Program-made: the position numbers and the translations under genes
From: Gammaproteobacteria bacterium UBA3532
GTDB lineage: Bacteria; Pseudomonadota; Gammaproteobacteria; Enterobacterales; UBA3532
Direction: 5' to 3'
DNA: 7,173 nt
Assembly (NCBI GenBank): GCA_002376965.1
Contig: DFOV01000447.1
Span: forward strand, 1-7,173
Part shown: piece by piece, positions 1 to 6,324 of the stretch
Numbering within the stretch: position 1 is the stretch's first letter
Layout of the letters: the number at the start of each line of letters is the position of its first letter
The notes under the pieces: model-generated
The model's database searches: none
What the model saw: the letters and a program-made list of their open reading frames with translations, nothing else
What the model was told of the DNA's origin: nothing

Positions 1-1
1 G

Positions 2-406
2 GGGCTTGGTATGCTCCCGCCCTGCCTGTCCAGATTAGTAAAGCGCCTTTGGAAGTCCGCATATGCCGAACTCGACCTGGCGCCATCTCATGCCTATTTG
101 TTGCGCTTGGTTCTGGAAAAGCCAGGCTTGGCTCAGCGGGATATCGTTGTTGAGCTTGGGTTAGAAAAGTCTACCATCACTCGCTTTATCGATAAAATGG
201 TTGCGAAAGGCTACCTGGTTCGGGAGAAGCCTGATGACGCAGTGGGGCATGAGTTTCGGATTTACCCAACTGATGCCGCGATTGGCCTTGAAAAAGATTT
301 AGTGCGAATAGAGAAAGAATTACTATCGTTAACTCGGGCTAAGTTTGATGATGGCGAACTAGAACATCTTATCCGGCAGCTACGTACCTTGATTCAGACG
401 CTATAA
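2..406 (+). CDS. MarR-family transcriptional regulator, probably 5'-truncated by window edge
   Basis: This is a cytoplasmic winged-helix DNA-binding protein of the MarR type. Such proteins usually act as dimeric repressors released by a small ligand or by oxidation. Numbering from the ATG at base 11 gives 131 residues. The winged-helix core starts near SHAYLLRLVL (26-35). The helix-turn-helix lies at about 41-67, with recognition helix LEKSTITRFIDKMVAKGYL, and the wing at about 70-87. The usual DRR of the wing is replaced by VGHEF. A charged C-terminal helix (92-131) would complete the dimer interface. MarR proteins normally carry about 40 residues before the winged-helix core, against 26 here, and the frame stays open to the window edge, so the true start is probably upstream. 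A GGGG at bases 1-4 could instead serve the ATG at 11. Ligand and targets are unknown; the regulated genes are probably to the left, outside the window. Confidence 0.85.
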   Translation, partial: GLGMLPPCLSRLVKRLWKSAYAELDLAPSHAYLLRLVLEKPGLAQRDIVVELGLEKSTITRFIDKMVAKGYLVREKPDDAVGHEFRIYPTDAAIGLEKDLVRIEKELLSLTRAKFDDGELEHLIRQLRTLIQTL

Positions 407-429
407 TATTGATTACAATTAATAAAAAC

Positions 430-473
430 GCCCATAATGAAATTGAATATGCAACTTTAATTTCATTATGGGC
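430..473 (-). terminator. Perfect 15-bp hairpin between convergent marR-like and pbpG genes
   Basis: Bases 430-444 (GCCCATAATGAAATT) are perfectly complementary to 459-473, around a 14-base loop. Read on the - strand, the stem is followed by GTTTTTATT. It therefore looks like a Rho-independent terminator for the - strand endopeptidase gene, whose stop is about 60 bases before it. On the + strand no T-run follows the stem, so it would act there at most as a 3' stabilising hairpin for the MarR transcript, whose stop is 23 bases upstream. The stem is AT-rich, which lowers the confidence. Confidence 0.6.
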
Positions 474-533
474 TAATTGAATCGAATAAGCATTGAATAG
501 ACTGTGACCCTAGGCTCATTCACTTTTTTAATC

Positions 534-1418
534 TTAAAGCTGAGCTAATTTGTTTTGGGCATAACTCAATGCTGAGGCTGGTACCTTACCGCCTGAACCG
601 GTTTCAAGCCAACGGCGAATTCGGCCTGCATCGCCTATGTGGGTTCGCTTGCCGTAAGAGTCGAGTAAGACTAGTCCAATATCCTTACCGTTAATGTTTG
701 TTCGCATTACGAGACATCGTCCTGCCTCATTAGTAAACCCTGTTTTAGTTAGTTCAATATCCCAGCGTTTACGGTTTACCAACGGATTGGTGTTGTAAAA
801 GGCAAGAGCGTAACGCGGATGAGTGAAGAACATATCATCTTTCGGTGTTGTTGTGAGTTCGCTGATTAGGGGGTACTCGCCTGCAGCCTTAATCAGTTTT
901 ATCAGATCTTGTGCGCTCGAAACGTTTTGTTCAGACAAGCCCGATGGTTCTACAAAATGAGAATTTTTCATTCCTAGTGTTTGGGCCTTGGTATTCATTG
1001 CTTTCACAAAGGCATTAACACCACCTGTATAGTGGTGGGCCAGAGTCGCAGCTGCTCGGTTTTCAGAAGACATTAGGGCCAGCAATAATACTTCTTTGCG
1101 TGTTAGCTTGCTTTGTAAGCGTACCCGTGAAAATTCTTCTTGAACCAACTCTGTGTCCTGGATTTCAAAAGTAATTTTCTCTTCGAGGGGCTGCTTAGAG
1201 TCTAATGCGACGATTGCAGCCATTAGCTTGGTTATTGAGGCTATTGGTACAACTCGGTCTGTATTTTTTTCGTAAAGTGGCTTTCCTGTTTCCATGTCAA
1301 CAATCAGGGCATGAATCGACGCAAGTTGTAAATTAGTTGGATCAGGCACTTCGCTTTTGGCCGATACCAATTGGCAGATTAAGAATAAAGGAATTAGAAA
1401 AATATACTTCAACTTCAT
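534..1418 (-). CDS. pbpG: D-alanyl-D-alanine endopeptidase (PBP7-like), peptidase family S11
   Basis: This is a periplasmic low-molecular-weight penicillin-binding protein. Characterised PBP7 enzymes hydrolyse D-Ala-meso-DAP cross-links in murein and take part in cell-wall remodelling. The 294-residue product begins with a Sec signal peptide: KLK, a hydrophobic run, and probable cleavage after VSA at residue 20. All three active-site motifs of the serine acyl-enzyme family are present: SITK at 61-64 (Ser61 nucleophile, Lys64 base), SEN at 118-120, and KTG at 225-227 inside TKTGFTNEAGRCLV. There is no long C-terminal domain or amphipathic anchor of the PBP5 (DacA) kind, and the length fits PBP7 (about 300 residues), so an endopeptidase is favoured over a carboxypeptidase. 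The start has a weak GAAAG ribosome-binding site 9 bases upstream. The gene is monocistronic, lying between a convergent regulator and a divergent ferredoxin. A DacD/DacA-type carboxypeptidase is the main alternative. Confidence 0.92.
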   Translation of the reverse strand: MKLKYIFLIPLFLICQLVSAKSEVPDPTNLQLASIHALIVDMETGKPLYEKNTDRVVPIASITKLMAAIVALDSKQPLEEKITFEIQDTELVQEEFSRVRLQSKLTRKEVLLLALMSSENRAAATLAHHYTGGVNAFVKAMNTKAQTLGMKNSHFVEPSGLSEQNVSSAQDLIKLIKAAGEYPLISELTTTPKDDMFFTHPRYALAFYNTNPLVNRKRWDIELTKTGFTNEAGRCLVMRTNINGKDIGLVLLDSYGKRTHIGDAGRIRRWLETGSGGKVPASALSYAQNKLAQL

Positions 1419-1565
1419 GGTGTAATGCTTTCTCTGTCTATATCATTAGTGTTATCGGTATTTCCTTACAGCCCACTAGGGGGAAGGGAGCTGGATGATT
1501 TATGCAGTAAACCTATTCGGCTTTTGCTGCGAAGCAATTAAATGCTAGTACACAAAAAGGCATAT

Positions 1566-1841
1566 GTGAAAAAAATGACTGAAAAATCAAGCTTTCAAGT
1601 GAAAATTAATCGAAATCGCTGTGAAGGGAAGGCGGCGTGTGTTGCTGTTTGTCCAAATCAGGTGTTCGAAATGGGGCTGTTATCAAAGGAAGAAAAAAAT
1701 CAGTTGTCGTTTAGAGGAAAATTAAAGGCTTGGGCGCATGGTGGGAAACAGGCATATGCAACCAAAATGGAACAGTGCAATGGATGCAATCGCTGTGTAG
1801 AAGCCTGTCCGGAAAAAGCAATTACAATTACTGAAGGCTAG
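1566..1841 (+). CDS. Dicluster ferredoxin (4Fe-4S family) with one incomplete Cys motif
   Basis: This is a small cytoplasmic electron carrier with two iron-sulfur cluster motifs. Numbered from the GTG at 1566 (91 residues), motif 1 is C19-x5-C25-x3-C29-P. The position that normally holds the second Cys of CxxCxxCxxxCP is Lys22. Motif 2 is complete: C71, C74, C77, C81-P. By family precedent, three Cys in one motif plus four in the other fits a 7Fe ([3Fe-4S][4Fe-4S]) protein. About 41 residues separate the motifs, including a basic GKLKAWAHGGKQAY stretch, much longer than in clostridial 2[4Fe-4S] ferredoxins. GTG 1566 is chosen because AAAAAGG at 1554-1560 sits 5 bases before it. ATG 1542 is in frame, but its only candidate ribosome-binding site lies within a small hairpin; ATG 1575 is also possible. 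No redox partner is encoded nearby, so the pathway is unknown. Confidence 0.85.
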   Translation: MKKMTEKSSFQVKINRNRCEGKAACVAVCPNQVFEMGLLSKEEKNQLSFRGKLKAWAHGGKQAYATKMEQCNGCNRCVEACPEKAITITEG

Positions 1842-1873
1842 CAGAAAGGCTGGGTGCCTTTCATGCTAGCCTT
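1834..1873. terminator. Strong bidirectional hairpin between convergent ferredoxin and DUF1501 genes
   Basis: AAGGCTAGCA (1834-1843) pairs with TGCTAGCCTT (1864-1873), and GAAAGGC (1844-1850) pairs with GCCTTTC (1856-1862). This leaves a 5-base loop (TGGGT) and a single bulged A at 1863, giving 17 base pairs in total, with the lower stem also a palindromic GCTAGC. The stem contains the ferredoxin stop codon (1839-1841) and ends 7 bases from the stop of the opposing DUF1501 gene. Neither side has a clean T-run, so it is either a shared bidirectional terminator of the weak-U type or a 3'-end stabiliser. Confidence 0.65.
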
Positions 1874-1880
1874 GATACAC

Positions 1881-3275
1881 TTAAGAAACAAAAAGGTTGG
1901 TTAAATCCAGGCCTTGCTCGATCGGGTTTTGATCGCGATTAGGGAAAATCGTTGATGACGAGCCAGGGCTAAGCCAGTCGCTGCAGCGGCCAAATACATG
2001 CTCGATTGAGGTTTGGCCCAGAATGTCTGGGCTGTGGTCATCGAGACGGTTCAACTCATCCGCTGGGAACATGTCACCGTACAAACCGCCTTGAACGGGG
2101 CGGCCGATAATAAGCATGCTATTGCCGCGACCATGATCCGTTCCCTCGTCGCCATTTGCTTTTAGCTGGCGGCCAAATTCTCCACCGATTACAAATACAA
2201 GCCGGTCTTTGGTGCCTTCAGGTAGCGATTGATAGAGAGCATCAAAGGTTTGGCCTGCCCCAAACAGAAGCTGAAGCTTGGGTTCTATCATGTCTATTTG
2301 TCCACCATGACTATCCCATCCACCAAAATCCATGGAGCCTAGGCGCATATTTAGCAGATCCTGGGCCGCTAAACAGTCAAATACATTTCGAAATTGAAGT
2401 GCCAGGTTGCGAACACCCCATGAATCATGATTAAGCAACGGATCAAATGGCAAGGGTATTTCAATGTCTTGTAAGCGATTATTGATTTGGGTGCCAAAAT
2501 CGCGAAGTACGTGTTCGTGTTGTACGAACAGGTGATAGGGCGAGGTTGGTGGAACCATGTCACGCTTGGCCCGATAATAGCTGGTCAAGGCGCGAGACAT
2601 CACTGGTCGCCCCCCTCTAGACCAGTCGGCAGGATCATGCTCGTAAAGCGCTATATTACGGCTATCTTTGACCGCTATAAGGTTGTCATTGCGGTGAGAT
2701 AGAGGATTCGTTGGATGGGGGCCAAAACAGAATGGGCGTGGTGTGCGTGATACACTCACTACCTTAGCATCCATGTGGGCGGCCAGCTTGCCCCCCCAGC
2801 CAGGCTTGGTCGCGTGATTTGGTTCAGTCAGAGCGTCTCCATGCTCCCAAACCAGCAGGGCATGTTCATGATTACGACTGTTGGTACCGTAAACGTTATT
2901 GACGATGGCGACGTTACCAGCATCCCACATACTTTTTAACCAGCCGCAGCTGTTTAAAATGCCAAACTGTGTTCCATTATGGCTGACTGGCGTATAGCTG
3001 TTGGCCCAGCGAGCTTGCGCTGCTTCTTCAGTGGCCGCGATACCGTGGGAAGAAGCGCGAGCCATCCAGTGTTGGTAGCCAAAGCTTTGCGGATCGGATG
3101 ACATGGCGGGCGGAAGCAAGTGACGGAAATCAGGCCCGCCAGCGAGCGTCATATTGATTAACGTTGTTTGCAGTGCCTCTGGGGCTGGAGCTGCTTGAAG
3201 GGGCGTTAGCCATCCAGCGGAGGCGACGGCAGCGGTAGACGCGGTTGCATTGCGTAAAAAGTCTCTGCGTTTCAT
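1881..3275 (-). CDS. Tat-exported DUF1501 family protein
   Basis: The 464-residue product belongs to the DUF1501 family, which is related to the alkaline phosphatase/sulfatase fold; its substrate is unknown. It opens with a twin-arginine signal: K2-R3-R4-D5-F6-L7, an Ala-rich hydrophobic stretch to about 22, and probable cleavage near LQA (26-28). It should therefore be folded in the cytoplasm and exported by Tat. Conserved blocks in order are GGPDFRHLLPP (46-56), GGWDSHGGQ (318-326), GGEFGRQ (364-370) and GTDHGRGN (378-385). The Asp, His and Glu residues in these blocks are the likely metal or catalytic positions. Its start overlaps the upstream DUF1800 stop by one base (TAATG), and GGAGGG lies inside the end of that gene, so translation is probably coupled. 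DUF1800-DUF1501 pairs are recurrent in bacteria, which supports a joint extracytoplasmic role, but no enzymatic reaction can be named. Confidence 0.9.
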   Translation of the reverse strand: MKRRDFLRNATASTAAVASAGWLTPLQAAPAPEALQTTLINMTLAGGPDFRHLLPPAMSSDPQSFGYQHWMARASSHGIAATEEAAQARWANSYTPVSHNGTQFGILNSCGWLKSMWDAGNVAIVNNVYGTNSRNHEHALLVWEHGDALTEPNHATKPGWGGKLAAHMDAKVVSVSRTPRPFCFGPHPTNPLSHRNDNLIAVKDSRNIALYEHDPADWSRGGRPVMSRALTSYYRAKRDMVPPTSPYHLFVQHEHVLRDFGTQINNRLQDIEIPLPFDPLLNHDSWGVRNLALQFRNVFDCLAAQDLLNMRLGSMDFGGWDSHGGQIDMIEPKLQLLFGAGQTFDALYQSLPEGTKDRLVFVIGGEFGRQLKANGDEGTDHGRGNSMLIIGRPVQGGLYGDMFPADELNRLDDHSPDILGQTSIEHVFGRCSDWLSPGSSSTIFPNRDQNPIEQGLDLTNLFVS

Positions 3276-6037
3276 TATCGACCCTCCTGACCAAAGGCAT
3301 ATGGTGTGACTAAAATAAAGTTGATTGCCATGCCTACGCGGTAGTTGGCTGTTTCTAGATCATCTGGATCGCTAAGGTCGAAGTCCATCAGATCGTTGGC
3401 CCACTGTCGGTATGTGTGGTTGACGCGAGGATCTCCTTCTATCTCTGCGACAGTATAGACATGCTCAGGATCGATGCCATCGGTCATAGCGTAACCTGCA
3501 TCCAGACCGGTAGCCAATATAGAGTAAACATGAAAGCGCTCTAACGGCCCGAAGTTCTTCAGATCGTCTGCAATAAAGCGTTGCCAGAGCCATTCAGCGA
3601 CGTCTTCGACGACATAAAGACCAAGTACATCAGAGGGCAGAGTAGTACGCCAGTCTTTAGTCCAAATAACGTTCCCGTCAGAATCATCTTCCCATGTTCG
3701 GCTATAGCGCCAGTAACTGCTAGTGGCTCGATTGTATACTTCGCGGAAAATATCAGTGCTTGTTGCTGCCTCCAGGCCGGTTTGATGGCCGAATACGTTA
3801 TGCTTAGGTTCAAATACGGTGAAATCTTCGCGGTTAATCAAAAATGGGTCGTATAAGCCAAGATAGGCTTCCTGGTTAGTCAACGTCATCTGATTAATCG
3901 CATTCATATGGCGCTCGACGGATGTCCAGTATTTAAACCGGTTCTCACTATGGAATATGGTTGAGATAGCGTAGTCACGCAAAAACTGCAGCAGGTTTTT
4001 CTGGTTCATGGCATGCCAGTATGCTCTAAGCTGCTGCGCTTCATTTTCATCAATGTTGTCGTCAGCCAAGCCGCCTACAATCATAAGAGGAAGATTGTCG
4101 AGACTTTCTTGATGTTGAATGGTGATATCAGCTAAGGCGCGAATTTTCTCCGAGGCATTTAGTCCATCAACGATTTGATGATACATCTCCAGACCTGCCA
4201 TATGGTGGAAGTCTTGACCATAGATAATGTCTGGTGAGTTTCTATCTGGCTCCAAGTCCATGTCTGTTAGGGCTTTTGCTGTATTTTTAATAGTAGTGAC
4301 TTCATGGTAGTCCGGGTCGTCTTCACCTAAGACACCAAAAAATAACTGGTGGTATTCACGGGCAAAGTCTTCATTGCCTTCGAATACGCCATCAACCATG
4401 CGGTTATCATAGTGGCCATACTGGCGTGCGATAGCAGCAGATTCCGCGCCAGTTGCCAGTACTTGTTGATATGGCTCGTTGTCTGCCAAGTCGATCATAA
4501 TATTGTCGAAGTGGCGGACAATTTGCTCGCGGCTAACACCAACGATGGCATTACCAACCATGTGGTAATTAGTCTCCCACAGGCCAACTTTTTGACGAAA
4601 AGGGTTTAGGCCTCTCACATTAGAGGATACAAGTAAAATTCGTTCTGGTGAGCGCCAATAATCGAGCGCGAACTGTTCTCTCCTGTCAACTTGCATTCCA
4701 TTGTCTGCAGAATCTGTTGACCAGTGCTGGCTAAGCCCAAGCAGAGTACCATCGCTATTAGCAAGGCCAGGATCATTTGGATCGATAGGAGACAGGAATG
4801 GATTATGTGGTTCGAAAGTTAATATTTGCTCGATGGCTGCTTGCGGCGTCATGTTGGCCCAGGTTTTTATTTGGGTATCTGTGGCAAAACCACCAAAGGC
4901 GAATGTGTGTAAGACCTTGCGGACAGCGGTTTCATCCCAGGTCTCGCCGTCGATGTAGGTCATTCCGACCATCGTTGGTGTTGTCGGCGGTTCAGGAGTA
5001 TCGCCAGGCTGCGTTGATGCCAGCTGCCATTGGGTATCGCTAATGGTGCCTATTTTCTGTGCTGATGTGATGGAGCCATTATTGAGTGTGTATAGGTAGG
5101 TATCACCAGTAATTGCATGGTACCAAACCAGATCATCAGTGCCGTCGCCATTGAAGTCATCGCTAGTGGCAATAGACCAGTTTAAATCTCCAACGATATT
5201 AAGTTGGTAGCTTCCACCAATCTGTCCTTGAGACATTTGATAAACCCAGTTTACGCCTGAGGTCTGATTGCGCCACAATAGGTCGTTGGTGCCATCGCCA
5301 TTGAAATCACCAAGACCTGCCAATGCCCACTCGGCGTTAACCGTTGCAAGCCCATGGCTGGAGAGTATTTGGTGGCCATCTAGCTCGTATATCCATACTT
5401 GACCATTTTGTGTGTTACGCCAGATCACATCGGCCCGGCCGTCGCCGCTAATATCGCCGACAGACTCGACATCCCAATGCAAAGCTACGTTTCCACCAAC
5501 GCCATTGGATGACTGAATGGAAGTACCATTTAACTCATATAACCAGAGTTTGCCTGAGTTGATGTTTCTCCATAGAACATCGGCACGGCCATCGCCGTTA
5601 AAGTCTTCGATGCCAACAACAGCCCAATCATTAGGAGTGTTGTTTAATTTTCGAGACGACTTTATACCGCGATCTTCCATTAAGTAGATCCAGTTATCGC
5701 CATTGTCATGACGCCAAAAAAGGTCTAGCTGACCGTCGCCATCAAAATCGCCGCGTCCCACCAAATCCCATTCGGGAGCAACGGTATTAAAGGTACCTTG
5801 CGATACGATAGTGGCTCCATTCATTTGGTAGATATAATTGCGGCCATCGTCACTGCGACGCCAAAAAAGATCGGTAATTACACCTTGGGGCAGGGCTTTA
5901 GCATTAACGACCTTGGCTCGCGGGCCTGCAGTGTCGAATTGAGTTGATGACTCTTCCGTTGAATCCACGCTCTCACAGCCTGCCAGGGAGAAGATTGAGA
6001 ACAAGGCAACAGACATGGGCGTCAGTTTGACCTTCAT
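3275..6037 (-). CDS. DUF1800 lipoprotein with N-terminal FG-GAP/VCBS-like repeats
   Basis: The 920-residue product starts with a Sec lipoprotein signal and lipobox LAGC (Cys21 acylated). A low-complexity Ser/Glu/Thr linker follows (22-40). Next come six FG-GAP/VCBS-like repeats at about 55-340, with a GDTPEPPTTPT linker at 345-355. The DUF1800 domain runs from about 370 to the end. Its hallmarks are VRKVLHTFAFGG (372-383, family entry motif), FRQKVGLWETNYHMV (479-493), NEDFAREYHQLFFGV (555-569, matching the family P-E-N-x-A-R-E-x-x-Q-L-F block) and IKNTAKALTDMD (583-594). Most DUF1800 proteins are about 450-650 residues and lack such repeats, so this is a long multidomain version. A propeller could bind glycan or protein at the cell surface; that is inference. 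Asp at 22 is absent (Glu22), so outer-membrane sorting is expected. AGAGG lies 9 bases before the ATG. It is the first gene of a two-gene operon with DUF1501, and its function is unknown. Confidence 0.88.
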   Translation of the reverse strand: MKVKLTPMSVALFSIFSLAGCESVDSTEESSTQFDTAGPRAKVVNAKALPQGVITDLFWRRSDDGRNYIYQMNGATIVSQGTFNTVAPEWDLVGRGDFDGDGQLDLFWRHDNGDNWIYLMEDRGIKSSRKLNNTPNDWAVVGIEDFNGDGRADVLWRNINSGKLWLYELNGTSIQSSNGVGGNVALHWDVESVGDISGDGRADVIWRNTQNGQVWIYELDGHQILSSHGLATVNAEWALAGLGDFNGDGTNDLLWRNQTSGVNWVYQMSQGQIGGSYQLNIVGDLNWSIATSDDFNGDGTDDLVWYHAITGDTYLYTLNNGSITSAQKIGTISDTQWQLASTQPGDTPEPPTTPTMVGMTYIDGETWDETAVRKVLHTFAFGGFATDTQIKTWANMTPQAAIEQILTFEPHNPFLSPIDPNDPGLANSDGTLLGLSQHWSTDSADNGMQVDRREQFALDYWRSPERILLVSSNVRGLNPFRQKVGLWETNYHMVGNAIVGVSREQIVRHFDNIMIDLADNEPYQQVLATGAESAAIARQYGHYDNRMVDGVFEGNEDFAREYHQLFFGVLGEDDPDYHEVTTIKNTAKALTDMDLEPDRNSPDIIYGQDFHHMAGLEMYHQIVDGLNASEKIRALADITIQHQESLDNLPLMIVGGLADDNIDENEAQQLRAYWHAMNQKNLLQFLRDYAISTIFHSENRFKYWTSVERHMNAINQMTLTNQEAYLGLYDPFLINREDFTVFEPKHNVFGHQTGLEAATSTDIFREVYNRATSSYWRYSRTWEDDSDGNVIWTKDWRTTLPSDVLGLYVVEDVAEWLWQRFIADDLKNFGPLERFHVYSILATGLDAGYAMTDGIDPEHVYTVAEIEGDPRVNHTYRQWANDLMDFDLSDPDDLETANYRVGMAINFILVTPYAFGQEGR
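5018..5875 (-). repeat. Six tandem FG-GAP/VCBS-like repeat units (48-50 residues) inside the DUF1800 gene
   Basis: This segment encodes residues 55-340. Each unit has the pattern x-D-L-x-W-R-x, a Gly-containing turn, then W-x-Y-x-x-N/D-G. Five units are preceded by a calcium-binding type loop D-x-D/N/S-G-D-G-x-x-D, at residues 97-105, 145-153, 195-203, 244-252 and 294-302. The period is 48-50 residues. The first unit (55-61, TDLFWRR) lacks the loop. Such loops are typical of Ca2+-binding FG-GAP and VCBS beta-propeller blades. At DNA level the loop codons are similar but not identical, so the array looks old rather than recently amplified. Confidence 0.85.
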
Positions 6038-6061
6038 AGGGCGGTACCTCTAGTTATTATC

Positions 6062-6090
6062 GGCATCTATTACAGATAGACTGGGATGCC
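6062..6090. other. Leader hairpin upstream of the DUF1800 gene, with + strand T-tract
   Basis: GGCATC (6062-6067) pairs with GATGCC (6085-6090), and inside it TCTAT/ATAGA (6066-6070 with 6076-6080) can form an alternative small stem. On the - strand this lies in the predicted 5' leader, 25 bases before the DUF1800 start codon. On the + strand it is followed by TATTATTTTTTT (6091-6102), the layout of an intrinsic terminator for rightward antisense transcription. No + strand gene is visible here. Confidence 0.4.
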
Positions 6091-6153
6091 TATTATTTTT
6101 TTCGAGTAAACATATACCCGAACTCTAGCGTTATTAAAATAGCTCACAGGGGT

Positions 6154-6203
6154 ACTTCAGATATTATCAGTGGCTACTGGCTTTGTGCGTGAACTATATC
6201 ACA
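6154..6203 (-). promoter_or_regulatory. Predicted class II CRP-dependent promoter for the DUF1800-DUF1501 operon
   Basis: On the - strand, TGTGA (6203-6199), six bases, then TCACG (6192-6188) match the CRP palindrome TGTGA-N6-TCACA at 9 of 10 core positions. Downstream is an extended -10 element TG-A-TAATAT, with TG at 6169-6168 and the hexamer at 6166-6161, giving a predicted start near 6154. The CRP site centre (6195.5) then falls at -41.5, the exact spacing of class II CRP-activated promoters, which need no good -35 box; none is seen. The leader would be about 117 bases. If GATAAT (6168-6163) is the true -10, the centre is -39.5 instead. The activator itself is inferred, not seen. Confidence 0.6.
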
Positions 6204-6271
6204 ACGATAAAGATTGATGTATCGCATGATTTTGTTAATTTCGTTTGTCGGGGATATTTAGAGGAGATGAC

Positions 6272-6317
6272 TTACAGACAAAGGCGCTTGGGAATTTTGG
6301 TTGGCCTTTGTCTGTAA
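6272..6317 (-). terminator. Perfect 14-bp hairpin just after the yaaA stop codon
   Basis: TTACAGACAAAGGC (6272-6285) is perfectly complementary to 6304-6317, with an 18-base loop. It begins 7 bases after the yaaA stop on the - strand, where a terminator is expected. No T-run follows on the - strand, so it may need Rho or may act as an mRNA 3' stabiliser. It separates yaaA from the CRP-like promoter of the next operon and argues against one long transcript. Confidence 0.55.
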
Positions 6318-6324
6318 AATGCTG

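Noticed and set aside
494..529. TGAAT...ATTCA followed by CTTTTTT as a + strand terminator for the MarR gene
   Set aside because: The stem is only 5 base pairs with a 19-base loop, and the T-run lies just next to the end of the opposite gene. It is too weak to call.
1419..1565. Promoters for the divergent pbpG and ferredoxin genes
   Set aside because: Several TA-rich hexamers occur, but none has a matching -35 box at 16-18 bases on either strand. Promoters must exist but cannot be placed.
2156..2702. Open frames antisense to and out of frame with the DUF1501 gene
   Set aside because: They have no recognisable domain or ribosome-binding site and lie fully inside a well-supported gene.
3559..5043. 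Several 80-90 codon open frames overlapping the DUF1800 gene
   Set aside because: Their composition is that of shadow frames, and the DUF1800 reading carries clear family motifs throughout.
6141..6150. A second CRP half-site (TGTGAGCT on the - strand)
   Set aside because: Only one half is present. The partner half does not match, and it lies downstream of the predicted start.
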